Shown here in pieces: positions 17,098 to 25,492 of a DNA stretch of 33,986 nt; the first letter of the stretch is position 1, and each line of letters begins with the position of its first letter. A program made the translations under genes and the position numbers. Source of the DNA: Bacteroidaceae bacterium (GTDB lineage: Bacteria; Bacteroidota; Bacteroidia; Bacteroidales; Barnesiellaceae_A); contig JAGBHF010000075.1 of assembly GCA_017935645.1 (NCBI GenBank), forward strand, positions 1 through 33,986. Direction: 5' to 3'. Below the pieces are notes generated by a model. It did not search any database. It was given only the letters and a program-made list of their open reading frames with translations, and had not been told where the DNA came from.

Positions 17098-19867
17098 TGT
17101 TGTAAGGGGTGTAGAAGTTATTAAAAAACTCGAAGTACTCCTCCAACGTATGACCCTGTAAGAGAAGTTCGTAGTTGGCAGTACTTATCATAACCGGTCG
17201 TACACCTTCGGGTAGGACAAGACTGCTCTCGTCGGTCATTACCGAGCGGTAGTGTACAACTTCTTCAAAGGTGTTGAAGCCTTTGACTATCAGTATCGAC
17301 AGGTCATTAAATGTAACAATCTCGAGGTCGAAATCTTTCACAAGGAAGTGTGAAAAGTTCATGCGGGCTACCTCATACAGCATCAAGTTGGCCGATACCT
17401 CGCGGTTGTTGAAGGCATACAAGAAGTAATGCTCGCTCTGTGGCTCGTAAGTAAATGTGCGAACACTATCGGATGCAGCCTCCTCACCGTCACCCAATCG
17501 GGTATCCCACACCATACCGCGTGCGTTGCCACTACTGTTTACGGTGCGACCCTGAGCGATACCCTTGAGTATATTGCCGGCATATTCACTCACATCGGTC
17601 GAGGGATATTTCTCTACCAAGGTTTGTACGATCTCCTTAAACTTGTCGAAGTTCTTGTCGCCTACATACGCCATAGCGTCGAGGAACATAAACTTGTGCA
17701 TGATATCCGACAGCGGATGTTCGTTCTTGACTTGTGCAACGTAACGGTGTACGGTGGGGTTGTCGTTGTTGAGGTATGCAGCGTAGGTCTTTTGGTATAT
17801 CGAGTCCTGCAATGCACCTTCGGTACGACGCTTCTCAAGGTATTGGGGGTCGCTCAAGGCAATGGCATATTCACTATCCTTGAAGAGGGTGAGTATCTTC
17901 TTGCGGTAAACCTCAGCCTTGTCGGGCTCGTTGTTGCGCATGTGCATGAGGTAGCGGTTGTAGTAGGTTTCGAGGCGATATTGGTGGTCGGGAAATCTCT
18001 CCTCCAGCTCGTCGAATGTAGCCGATGCCGCCTCGTAGTCTTCCAAGTCATTCTTGAGGATAATACCCATGTTGTACAATCCCTCGATAATAATCTCGTC
18101 CGAGAGTTTCATCTCCTCGGGAGTGAGCGGAATTTGCTTGAGGTAGTACTCTATCTTGTGCGGGTCGTCGGCGTTGGCAAGTGCTACGCTGTCGACAGGT
18201 GCATTGCTTGTGGAGTCGGCTGCCGCCATGTCGTTGTCGACGCCTGTATCGGTAGTGCCTGTGTCGCCAAAGTCGCTGGTCGAGAAGCCCGATTTGTTGC
18301 GACGACGCCAATCGTCCTCCAACTTACGCGAGCCCCATTTCTTCTGGAAGTCCGACTTACCGGCATTGATGAGTTGTTGGTTATAGAAGTACCATGAGCC
18401 ATCGCCTGCCATTGTATTGCTTACGGGGCGATTGGCTCCACCTTGCATGTTGTTCACACCCAATCCCTCATTCTTCGCTAAGTACTCTTCTCGTTCACGC
18501 TCCTCTGCCTCTTTCTTCTCTTGTTCGATAAGGTCGTCTATAATCTTTTGTATGACGGCATTACGGTCGGCTTCGCTCATGCCGGCAAGGGTTTGCAAGC
18601 TGTCTTGCAACTCTACGTTTTGGGCATAAACGACCAACTTGTCGAGTACCTCCGAGCGACGGGTGAGCAGTTTATAATTGGGATAATCTTCTTTAAGCAA
18701 AGGTATTGCCTCGGAGTAGCAAGGTTGTGCATCGACATACTCGCTACGACCAAAGTGCAACTCGCCTAAGGTAATCTGGCACACAGCCTTTTCTATGCCG
18801 TTGCGGGTACTTTTTTCAATAGCCTTCTTGTAGTTGTTCATGGCATGGGTCGTATCGTTGTGAGCCATGTACAAGTTGCCTATTGCGTAGTATATCTGGT
18901 CATGATAGTCTTTGTTGACACTCTTCTGTGTCAATCTCTCCAGCGACTTTACCTCCTTCTCTATTTCGTCACCTGCATACACTTCGCTCATCTTGATGCG
19001 GGCATTGAACTGTGTACGGTAGGAGGGATTCATGTTTACAACCTTCTTGAATGCATTGTAAGATTGGGTAGGTTGCTTGTCGATGGCATATAGCTGACCC
19101 AATAGGAAGGTGAGGCGAGCCTTTTGCGACTTGTTGTGCTCGTCTTTGATAGCCTGCTCGAGGTAGGGGATGGCCTTGGCGTAGTTCTTGGTCTTGATGA
19201 GATAATCGGTATTTACTGCTGCAAATGTTCCGTTCATCTCGGGCGGAAGGCTGTCGTTGTTGGCTTTGTATAACACATCCTCTGCCTCGTAAATCCAGTC
19301 GAGCGCAATGTAACTGCGGGCTTGCCACAGACGAGCCTCGGCTAGCGTCTTGGGCAACCATGTGTAGTGTTGTGCCACATACATGAAGGTGGCTGCAGCA
19401 CCCAAGAAGTCACCCTTGTTGTATTGAGCCTTACCCATGAGCATCCACGCATTGTGTATAAAGGGGTTATACTCCTCGCGTTGCATATACTCCTTGTACT
19501 TGGGGTCGTTGCGCTTGCCTTGCTTGCGCTTGGGCTTACTCTTTATGCTGTGCTTTTGTATGGCGCTCTGGCACTTCTCGATAGTGCGGTCAAAGGAGCC
19601 TTGTGGCTGAGGATCCTTGGGGTTGCTATAGGCCTGAGCAGGAGCCGTATAGACGAGGTCGGTAAAGTTGTCTTCGTACTGGTCTTGTTGTAGCTTGAGC
19701 TGCTCTATATAGTTCTGCTCGGCGTTGAAGTATACGTTGTAGCGGGTGGTCATCGACTGGTAGAAGCGAGTCCATCCGGTATTCTTGGTGGTATTGCACG
19801 ACGAGAACAACACGACGGTGAGTAGTGTTGCAACGGTGTATATGTGAGTGATAATGCGCTTTTTCAT
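17066..19867 (-). CDS. porW: PorW/SprE-like TPR lipoprotein of the type IX secretion system
   Basis: A 933-residue protein starting at ATG 19867 (MKKRIITHIYTVATLLTVVLFSSC), with a lipoprotein signal and acceptor Cys24. The alternative ATG at 19909 would overlap the preceding gene and push the signal sequence inward. The conserved opening TGWTRFYQSMTTRYNVYFNAEQNY after the lipidation site and many TPR-like helices to about residue 420 fit SprE/PorW, needed for T9SS secretion and gliding in Bacteroidetes. A charged, low-complexity section (about 440-590, with EEREREEY and several Asp/Thr/Ser stretches) precedes a second helical block and a C-terminal domain. It directly precedes and overlaps porX. 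Start choice and family are firm; the exact role in this species is inferred. Confidence 0.88.
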   Translation of the reverse strand: MKKRIITHIYTVATLLTVVLFSSCNTTKNTGWTRFYQSMTTRYNVYFNAEQNYIEQLKLQQDQYEDNFTDLVYTAPAQAYSNPKDPQPQGSFDRTIEKCQSAIQKHSIKSKPKRKQGKRNDPKYKEYMQREEYNPFIHNAWMLMGKAQYNKGDFLGAAATFMYVAQHYTWLPKTLAEARLWQARSYIALDWIYEAEDVLYKANNDSLPPEMNGTFAAVNTDYLIKTKNYAKAIPYLEQAIKDEHNKSQKARLTFLLGQLYAIDKQPTQSYNAFKKVVNMNPSYRTQFNARIKMSEVYAGDEIEKEVKSLERLTQKSVNKDYHDQIYYAIGNLYMAHNDTTHAMNNYKKAIEKSTRNGIEKAVCQITLGELHFGRSEYVDAQPCYSEAIPLLKEDYPNYKLLTRRSEVLDKLVVYAQNVELQDSLQTLAGMSEADRNAVIQKIIDDLIEQEKKEAEEREREEYLAKNEGLGVNNMQGGANRPVSNTMAGDGSWYFYNQQLINAGKSDFQKKWGSRKLEDDWRRRNKSGFSTSDFGDTGTTDTGVDNDMAAADSTSNAPVDSVALANADDPHKIEYYLKQIPLTPEEMKLSDEIIIEGLYNMGIILKNDLEDYEAASATFDELEERFPDHQYRLETYYNRYLMHMRNNEPDKAEVYRKKILTLFKDSEYAIALSDPQYLEKRRTEGALQDSIYQKTYAAYLNNDNPTVHRYVAQVKNEHPLSDIMHKFMFLDAMAYVGDKNFDKFKEIVQTLVEKYPSTDVSEYAGNILKGIAQGRTVNSSGNARGMVWDTRLGDGEEAASDSVRTFTYEPQSEHYFLYAFNNREVSANLMLYEVARMNFSHFLVKDFDLEIVTFNDLSILIVKGFNTFEEVVHYRSVMTDESSLVLPEGVRPVMISTANYELLLQGHTLEEYFEFFNNFYTPYNNEATDDTMGG

Positions 19868-19895
19868 CTTTACATATAACGTTTTTTCTCGCGGT

Positions 19896-20726
19896 TTATT
19901 GTCTTGCATTTACAGCCTTTATGTGCCTTGTGTGTATTGTGTGTGCGCCCTTGGCTATGGCATACATCAAGACGAGTACCACCACGATGCAAGCTCCCGT
20001 GGGAACTGCTATGATGGCCGATATAAACAATCCGATGATGCTGCCCAAGAGGCTGATAATGCCCGATAGCAACATGATGTACTTAAATCGGGTGGTAAAG
20101 AGCTCGGCAATTATCTGAGGCAGAGTGAGTACCGACATGAGCAGCATGATACCTATGAGTCTGATAGACAACACTACACCTACGGCAATCAGTAGCATCA
20201 TGATGATGTTGATGCGATGTGTGTTGATGCCTTTGATGCGGGCAAAATCGGTGTCGAAAGCCGTATAAAGTATGGGGCGATATTGCAGTATAGTGTATAT
20301 CAACAGCACAAGGGCATATATGGCAAAGAGTGTGATGTCGCTTATGGTAATGGTGAGGATATTACCAAAAAGGAACTCCGACAAGCCCGGTGTGTAGCCC
20401 GGTGTAAGGAATATGAATATAATGCCCACAGCCATGCCTACAGCCCAAAAGAGTGCAATGGCCGAGTCCTCACGTATGCGTCGGGTGCGTGACGAAAATT
20501 CGATCCCTAAGGCAGTAATAATGGCAAATATGAGAGCCGACAGCGTGGGCGAAATTCCTGCATAATAGCCGATACCCAGCCCACCGAAAGAGGCGTGAGT
20601 GAGTCCGCCGGCTATAAACACCATGCGGCGGGTAACGATGTAGCTACCGATAATGGCCGCCACAATCGATATGAGCAGGATGCCTATGAGAGCCTTTTGG
20701 AAGAATGTATATTGCAGTATATCCAT
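19896..20726 (-). CDS. ABC-3 family metal (Zn/Mn/Fe) transporter permease, ZnuB/MntB-like
   Basis: A 276-residue membrane protein with about eight transmembrane helices. IGSYIVTRRMVFIAGGLTHA and the later LIGIMLLMSVLTLPQIIA are signature stretches of the metal-uptake ABC permease family. I chose ATG 20726 (MDILQYTFFQKALIG), because the ATG at 20759 would overlap the upstream gene by 20 bp and add a polar tail. It sits 13 bp after the small membrane gene and 28 bp before porW. No ATPase or metal-binding lipoprotein gene is adjacent, so its partners must lie elsewhere. The metal is not predictable. Confidence 0.9.
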   Translation of the reverse strand: MDILQYTFFQKALIGILLISIVAAIIGSYIVTRRMVFIAGGLTHASFGGLGIGYYAGISPTLSALIFAIITALGIEFSSRTRRIREDSAIALFWAVGMAVGIIFIFLTPGYTPGLSEFLFGNILTITISDITLFAIYALVLLIYTILQYRPILYTAFDTDFARIKGINTHRINIIMMLLIAVGVVLSIRLIGIMLLMSVLTLPQIIAELFTTRFKYIMLLSGIISLLGSIIGLFISAIIAVPTGACIVVVLVLMYAIAKGAHTIHTRHIKAVNARQ

Positions 20727-20739
20727 AATAGTCCGATGC

Positions 20740-21156
20740 TTAATGACGTCTTTCGCCAACGATGAGTAGTACTTCGTCTTTTATATCGTCGGGCAGTTCA
20801 ATGCCTCGTAGTTGCAGGCTGCGCACCCATCCGGCTACCTCGTGGCTCTGCATGGTGTATAGTACCTCGCGAAACAGTGCGCATTGTTCGTCGTCGTATT
20901 GATCCGATGGTGTTCCACGCCATTTATCCAACTCCTCATCATCGTAGTACTCGATGTCGCGACTTACTGCTACCAACAGGCTGTCCTTTTCACATACTTC
21001 GTGCTGTCCGCAACACTCCTCGGGAATTTCCGGGGCTTCCGGTTCAGGGGGTAATCCGAGTGCTTCGGCTCGTTTTTGCTTGTAGCGATTGGCTACATAG
21101 AGTATAGTACCCGTGATGGTGAGTGTGAGTATAATGATAATGGCAATTATAAGCAT
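20740..21156 (-). CDS. Small membrane protein with CCx2Hx2C motif, function unknown
   Basis: The 138-residue product starts with one transmembrane helix (residues 2-22), followed by a basic stretch and a Pro/Glu linker (PPEPEAPEIPEE). A tight cysteine/histidine cluster comes next: Cys48-Cys49-x2-His52-x2-Cys55. An acidic helical tail completes it. The start ATG 21156 overlaps the aroA stop by 10 bp; a start at 21219 would lie well inside aroA. The Cys/His cluster could bind a metal or a metal cluster, and the metal permease gene follows 13 bp later, which hints at metal handling. I do not recognise a named family. Confidence 0.8.
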   Translation of the reverse strand: MLIIAIIIILTLTITGTILYVANRYKQKRAEALGLPPEPEAPEIPEECCGQHEVCEKDSLLVAVSRDIEYYDDEELDKWRGTPSDQYDDEQCALFREVLYTMQSHEVAGWVRSLQLRGIELPDDIKDEVLLIVGERRH

Positions 21157-22400
21157 GAGTTGTTCTCCTTTGTTTCGTTGTGTGTGATAGTAAATCCTGC
21201 CATAGCAAGGTCGTTCCAAAATGTCGGATAAGACTTGCTTACAACCTGTGGGTTGTCAATCCATATCTCCTTAAAACGAAGAGCAGCAGGAGCAAACGCC
21301 ATGGCCATGCGGTGGTCGTTGTGTGTGTCGATAACAATGGGGTGGCTTACCTCGCAACGCTCACCTGTCCAAGCCAAAGAGTCGGGCTGTGGCGATGTGA
21401 AGATATATCCCAACTTGGCAGCCTCGCAGATGAGCGCTTCGATGCGGTTGCTCTCCTTGATGCGCAGGTTGGCAATACCCTCTATGCAGAAATGCTCGCC
21501 TCGCAAAGCACACGTCATGGCTATGGTTTGTGCCAAGTCTGGCTCGCCCATGAGGTTGAAGTATTGCGGCTCGTTATTGCAACTATTTGTGGAAGTTATC
21601 GTTGCACCACTGCTGTCGAACGATGTAGTGATGCCCCAGCGTGTGGCATAAGAGGCTATACGAGCGTCACCTTGCAAGCTGTGAGCAGGCAGATGAGTCA
21701 AGTGGTAACTATGGCCATTGAGGGCGGCTATTTCGTACCAATATGATGCGGCCGAATAATCCGGCTCGATGTGGTATGGAATAGGCTTGTAGGGCGAGGG
21801 TAGTACCTCGATGGTGTTGTCGTGGCGAGTCACCTTGGCTCCGTACTGTTGCATCATACTTATTGTCATGTCGATGTAAGGCAACGATAGTACCTCGCCT
21901 TGCAGGGTAATGTGTACACCTTGCATGGTATAAGGAGCAATAAGCAATATAGCTGTGATGAACTGCGAACTGATATTGCCCGGCATGGTGAGGTGTCCGC
22001 CTTGCAATGTAGAGCCTTGGATGTGGAGTGGGGGGAAGCCCTTCACGCCCAAGTATCGGATGTGTGCTCCGGCTTGTTGCAAAGCCTCGACAAGCGGTGC
22101 TATGGGTCGTTGTAGCATGCGTTGCGAACCTGTGAGGGTGATATCGCACCCCTCTTGTGAGGCGTAGTAGGCAGTGAGAAAACGCATGGCAGTACCGGCA
22201 GCACCTATATCAATCGTAGAATTGTTGCTATTGAATGCATCGATAAGTACGCGGGTGTCGTCACACTGTGCCAAGTGATGAATAGGGTGTGTCGAGTGAG
22301 CCAACGCACTGATGATGAGTGCGCGGTTGCTGATACTCTTGGATGCGGGCAACTGAATGTCGCAGGAGTGAGTGTGTGGTGCTGTAATGCAGTACTTCAA
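21147..22400 (-). CDS. aroA: 3-phosphoshikimate 1-carboxyvinyltransferase (EPSP synthase)
   Basis: AroA joins shikimate-3-phosphate and phosphoenolpyruvate in aromatic amino-acid synthesis. The 417-residue protein has the PEP/S3P-binding start LPASKSISNRALI (Lys20), IGAAGTAMRF, the GSQRMLQRP loop, GNISSQFITAIL and, near the end, LRIKESNRIEAL and DTHNDHRMAMAFA. The first codon is TTG at 22400; no in-frame ATG lies upstream. The N-terminus MKYCITAPHT aligns naturally with family members, so the TTG start is likely real. It follows ssb by 30 bp and overlaps the next gene by 10 bp. Confidence 0.96.
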   Translation of the reverse strand: MKYCITAPHTHSCDIQLPASKSISNRALIISALAHSTHPIHHLAQCDDTRVLIDAFNSNNSTIDIGAAGTAMRFLTAYYASQEGCDITLTGSQRMLQRPIAPLVEALQQAGAHIRYLGVKGFPPLHIQGSTLQGGHLTMPGNISSQFITAILLIAPYTMQGVHITLQGEVLSLPYIDMTISMMQQYGAKVTRHDNTIEVLPSPYKPIPYHIEPDYSAASYWYEIAALNGHSYHLTHLPAHSLQGDARIASYATRWGITTSFDSSGATITSTNSCNNEPQYFNLMGEPDLAQTIAMTCALRGEHFCIEGIANLRIKESNRIEALICEAAKLGYIFTSPQPDSLAWTGERCEVSHPIVIDTHNDHRMAMAFAPAALRFKEIWIDNPQVVSKSYPTFWNDLAMAGFTITHNETKENNSCL

Positions 22401-22430
22401 CGTGAGCAGTTTTGTTACTTGTAAGTGTGG

Positions 22431-22781
22431 TTAAGCGTTGTTTTCGCGACGTCCACCCAGCAGTTCCATCGAATCGGCCACAATCTCGGTACGTTGATGA
22501 GCTACACCTGCCTGGTCGTTCCATTGGCTTGTGCGCAACTTGCCTTCGATGTATATTTGAGTGCCTTTGCGAACATATTTTTCGGCAATTTCAGCCAAAC
22601 CACGCCACAATACGACATTGTGCCACTCGGTTCTGTCAGGCACTTCGGTACCATTAGCAGCGGTGTATCCGCGCTCGGTTGTTGCCATGCGCAAGCGTGC
22701 TACGCAAACGCCTTTTTCGAGGTATCTTACTTCGGGGTCAGCTCCAACGTGACCTACCAATATTACTTTATTTACCGACAT
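22431..22781 (-). CDS. ssb: Single-stranded DNA-binding protein, short form
   Basis: A single OB-fold SSB: MSVNKVILVGHVGADPEVRY at the start, EWHNVVLWRGLAEIAEKYVRKG and YIEGKLRT in the core. At 116 residues it stops soon after the OB fold (ELLGGRRENNA). It lacks both the long Gly/Gln-rich linker and the acidic DDIPF-like tip that usually recruits replication and repair partners. It may be an accessory SSB or a lineage-specific short form. A good promoter stands only about 20 nt before its start, and aroA follows 30 bp downstream. Confidence 0.93.
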   Translation of the reverse strand: MSVNKVILVGHVGADPEVRYLEKGVCVARLRMATTERGYTAANGTEVPDRTEWHNVVLWRGLAEIAEKYVRKGTQIYIEGKLRTSQWNDQAGVAHQRTEIVADSMELLGGRRENNA

Positions 22782-22806
22782 AGTTATGAGTGTTGTTTAA
22801 GAGTAA

Positions 22807-22838
22807 CAAAGGTAGTAATAAAGCGCTGAAAACACAAC
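22807..22838 (-). promoter_or_regulatory. Bacteroidetes-type promoter for the ssb-aroA-...-GH25 gene run
   Basis: Read on the minus strand, GTTG (22838-22835) is followed by a 20-nt spacer and TACCTTTG (22814-22807), which fits the TAnnTTTG -7 consensus. The predicted start of transcription is roughly 20 nt before the ssb ATG. No other promoter of this type was found before the next seven minus-strand genes. Confidence 0.7.
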
Positions 22839-22913
22839 GATAGTGATATGCTTTTTTTACTATATCGGATAGTAGTATTGGTAGGTGTGCGCGAGGAGCG
22901 CGAAAAGGCTTGG

Positions 22914-23432
22914 TTATTCGTACAACGAGGTTTCGCGGTATAGCATGCGCACGTCGTCGAGGAAGTCTTGCAACTCTTGTTCGTGAGCTTGCTCGTCGGC
23001 GAGAATTTTCTTTGCCAAGTCGCATGTAGTGAAGTCTTTACCGTCGGTCATGGCGGCAATACCTTGGTATCGTCTGATAGCACAACGTTCCGATGCGGTG
23101 TTTTGCAACAGCAATCTTGTAATCTCAAAATCGTTGTCGGGCTCTTCGTAAGCACACTCGGTATATTCAAACCAACGTTGCGGATGTAGCAGGGGCGTAC
23201 CTTCGAGTTGTATGATGCGGTCGACTAATAGCTTGGCATGTCCAAACTCTTCGAGCGCATGTTGCTCAAACTCGCGCTGAATATCGCCTCGCATGGCACC
23301 TTTCATGACCGCAGCGCCTATCCAGTATTGATAAAATGCGAGCCACTCCTCAGCCAATGCTTTGTTGAGTACATCAATTACACGATTTACATTGAGCTTA
23401 TCCTTGATGATAGCTACACTTTCTTTTGCCAT
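22914..23432 (-). CDS. Ferritin-like DPSL (thioferritin-type) protein
   Basis: The start was set at ATG 23432 (MAKESVAIIKDKLNVNRVID), giving 172 residues; the ATG at 23465 would add an unrelated tail. It is a four-helix ferritin-like protein with iron-site residues in ALAEEW (Glu28/29), REFEQHALEEFGHAK (Glu56, His58, Glu62, His65) and ADEQAHEQE near the C-terminus. Cys93 (TECAY) and Cys117 (SERCAI) match the cysteine pair of thioferritin/DPSL proteins such as the Bacteroides fragilis one. These make 12-subunit cages that use peroxide to oxidise iron. It lies 63 bp after the terminase gene and 132 bp before ssb. A peroxide- or oxygen-stress role is inferred from the family. Confidence 0.88.
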   Translation of the reverse strand: MAKESVAIIKDKLNVNRVIDVLNKALAEEWLAFYQYWIGAAVMKGAMRGDIQREFEQHALEEFGHAKLLVDRIIQLEGTPLLHPQRWFEYTECAYEEPDNDFEITRLLLQNTASERCAIRRYQGIAAMTDGKDFTTCDLAKKILADEQAHEQELQDFLDDVRMLYRETSLYE

Positions 23433-23495
23433 AGTAGTTTCAATTAAAAGGTTATACTGAAACAACGAGCGTGTTGCGATTTTGTTCAGTTGTTA

Positions 23496-25490
23496 TCAGA
23501 AAGAAGCCTCGCTGATGGGTATGCCCCTATTGTGCCGGTTGTAGTTGATGATGTTGAATGGCTCTTGGTGAGCGATGTAAAACCCGATGCAACGTGTAAT
23601 GAGTATATCATCATGCTCACCCTCTTGTGCGCCGAAGCTACCGTTGGGCTTGCGCTCAAAGACATCGAACTCGTGACAAGCGTGCTCATCGTGTTCGATG
23701 TAGTAGTTGTTGCGCAAGGCATTTATCATCGTATTGACCAGTGCCGACTTGGTGCTGCGGTTCATGTGAAAACCCCATCGAGTAGGAGGTGTTTCGGAAA
23801 TCTCGTCGCCGATGGCTTGTCGCGCATAGAGGTTGCGGTAGTGCGATGCAATGGTGTCGAGAATGTAGTTGGAGCGAGTATCGTCGCATGATGTTTCGAG
23901 CGTGTTACTCTCGATAACCAACAAAGCCTTGTTGTAGAAGGTGGCAATCTGTGCGGCCTTCCAAGCCAACAAGTCGTGGTCGATGTGTCCGCGCCATTGT
24001 GCTACGAGTTCGACCGTTTCGCCCTGAAGCATGCCTATGCGGTCGAATACGGCAATAACAGAGTAGTCGGCCTTGTGCGAGCGACCACCCACGTCGACAG
24101 CAACGATATAACGGTTGCGAATGTTCTTGTCAATGACCGGCATGTGCCACACTTGCAGTAGCCCCTGCTGCTCCTCGACAAAGCGAATGTCGAGCAGAGC
24201 ATCGCGACCGGTGAGTTGCTTGCCTGCCAAGTCGCCTACCGCTATAGGCGATGAGCAATGCTTACGCAGACGTTGCACTGCCACGGGATCGAAAATGCGC
24301 TCGCCCGAGTATGAGAAGGCTTCGTTCTCGTCGGAGGGGTATTCGGCCATCATGTCGGCATGTCGGGCATATTCGCGACGTTTGGCACGATACCAAGCAA
24401 TAGCTTCCAGTGTAGCGCCCTTGTTCCACAGCCACTCTTCGTATTGGTTTAACGACGAGGCAAACTCCTCGGGGTTGTCGATGTGCATGGCATACATCTC
24501 GATTTCGTACCAAGGGACAAAGATAGCATCTTTGTCGCTCTCGCCACGACGGGTGCGCATATATTCGCGGTGAAAGTATCCGCCTGTACCATTGGCAGTA
24601 CTCTCTATCACCACAATCGAGTAGGGAAGTAAGGCAATACTGCCGTAAATGGAGCGAATAAGACTCTCGGGCGTGTGAGCCGGAGTATCGTTCCAGAAAG
24701 CCGCCTCGCTGAGGTGCGCCATGGCGGCATCGTTGCCACGTACAGCCTCGGGAGACTCCGATGAGCAAATGGTGATTTTACAACCGCGTTGTGCAATGAA
24801 TGACGTGTTGCTTGTGCGTTCGAAGGGCTGGAAGTGAGGCTGTTCGGTCGTGTCAAGCAGCCAAGCCGGGTAGTTGTTGAGCAACTTGGTATACATCCCC
24901 TTGATATTGGCGGCGGCATCCTTGAGGTGAGCACAGATGATGCTGTTCCAATTGCGACAATGCACCAATTGAATCCATGCCATATATACTTGCGTGATAG
25001 TAGAGCCACCCCATTGACGTGCCTTGAGCATGATGATGCGTATAGGCTTGTTGCTCAGGCGTTGAGTCTCGAGCATATCTAAGTATCGGCGTTGCGGACG
25101 GTTGAGGATGAATGGAATATCCTCTTGTCCTTGCTTGTCTTTAATCTTGACAAACATGGCCGCCCAGAACTCGAAGTCGTAGCGAATACGTTCCTTGATC
25201 CACAGCGTCCAGATGTCGCTGCGAAGTCGTTGCGAGGGTCTCTTGCGAAGTCGCGTGGTGATAAACTTATCGATAGAGCCGTCTTGTGCCAGCAACGATA
25301 CCCAATGGCACTCGTCGAGCATAGGTTGAGGAATGTATTGTTGCGCGATAGGAGCATCGGAAAGTGTGATACAAGAGCGCTCGCCTTGACACCCCTCGCC
25401 TGTAGCCGGATTGTATGTCGCCACCATAGAGGCATGGCGGCGACGATTCTCGGCAAGTATCTGTTGTATATGTAACTTGTGGGTGTTCAT
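23496..25490 (-). CDS. Phage-type terminase large subunit (ATPase plus RNase H-like nuclease)
   Basis: The 664-residue protein carries both terminase domains. ATPase: LKARQWGGST (residues 155-164) is a deviant Walker A with the lysine at its start, as in many large terminases; MAHLSEAAFW (257-266) is the Walker B region with Glu262; SIVVIESTANGTGG (291-304) is the coupling motif. Nuclease: Asp466 in YIVAVDVGG, Glu527 in LLVIESNT and Asp627/628 in EGEHDDILITR form the usual acidic triad. Nothing looks decayed. A small gene ends just 2 bp before its ATG, possibly a small subunit. No portal, protease, capsid or tail gene is nearby, so this is an orphan or domesticated terminase rather than a complete prophage. 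Confidence 0.9.
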   Translation of the reverse strand: MNTHKLHIQQILAENRRRHASMVATYNPATGEGCQGERSCITLSDAPIAQQYIPQPMLDECHWVSLLAQDGSIDKFITTRLRKRPSQRLRSDIWTLWIKERIRYDFEFWAAMFVKIKDKQGQEDIPFILNRPQRRYLDMLETQRLSNKPIRIIMLKARQWGGSTITQVYMAWIQLVHCRNWNSIICAHLKDAAANIKGMYTKLLNNYPAWLLDTTEQPHFQPFERTSNTSFIAQRGCKITICSSESPEAVRGNDAAMAHLSEAAFWNDTPAHTPESLIRSIYGSIALLPYSIVVIESTANGTGGYFHREYMRTRRGESDKDAIFVPWYEIEMYAMHIDNPEEFASSLNQYEEWLWNKGATLEAIAWYRAKRREYARHADMMAEYPSDENEAFSYSGERIFDPVAVQRLRKHCSSPIAVGDLAGKQLTGRDALLDIRFVEEQQGLLQVWHMPVIDKNIRNRYIVAVDVGGRSHKADYSVIAVFDRIGMLQGETVELVAQWRGHIDHDLLAWKAAQIATFYNKALLVIESNTLETSCDDTRSNYILDTIASHYRNLYARQAIGDEISETPPTRWGFHMNRSTKSALVNTMINALRNNYYIEHDEHACHEFDVFERKPNGSFGAQEGEHDDILITRCIGFYIAHQEPFNIINYNRHNRGIPISEASF

Positions 25491-25492
25491 AA

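Noticed and set aside
17429-18397. 322-codon open frame on the plus strand opposite porW
   Set aside because: It lies fully antisense to a well-supported gene, has a hydrophobic, low-complexity composition without motifs, and no promoter. Long shadow frames are common here because of codon bias.
21180-21746. 188-codon plus-strand frame opposite aroA
   Set aside because: Antisense to an intact aroA; no domain match and no neighbouring plus-strand genes.
22871-22905. GCGC-rich hairpin after the DPSL gene as terminator
   Set aside because: The stem is short and, on the minus strand, no T-run follows it.
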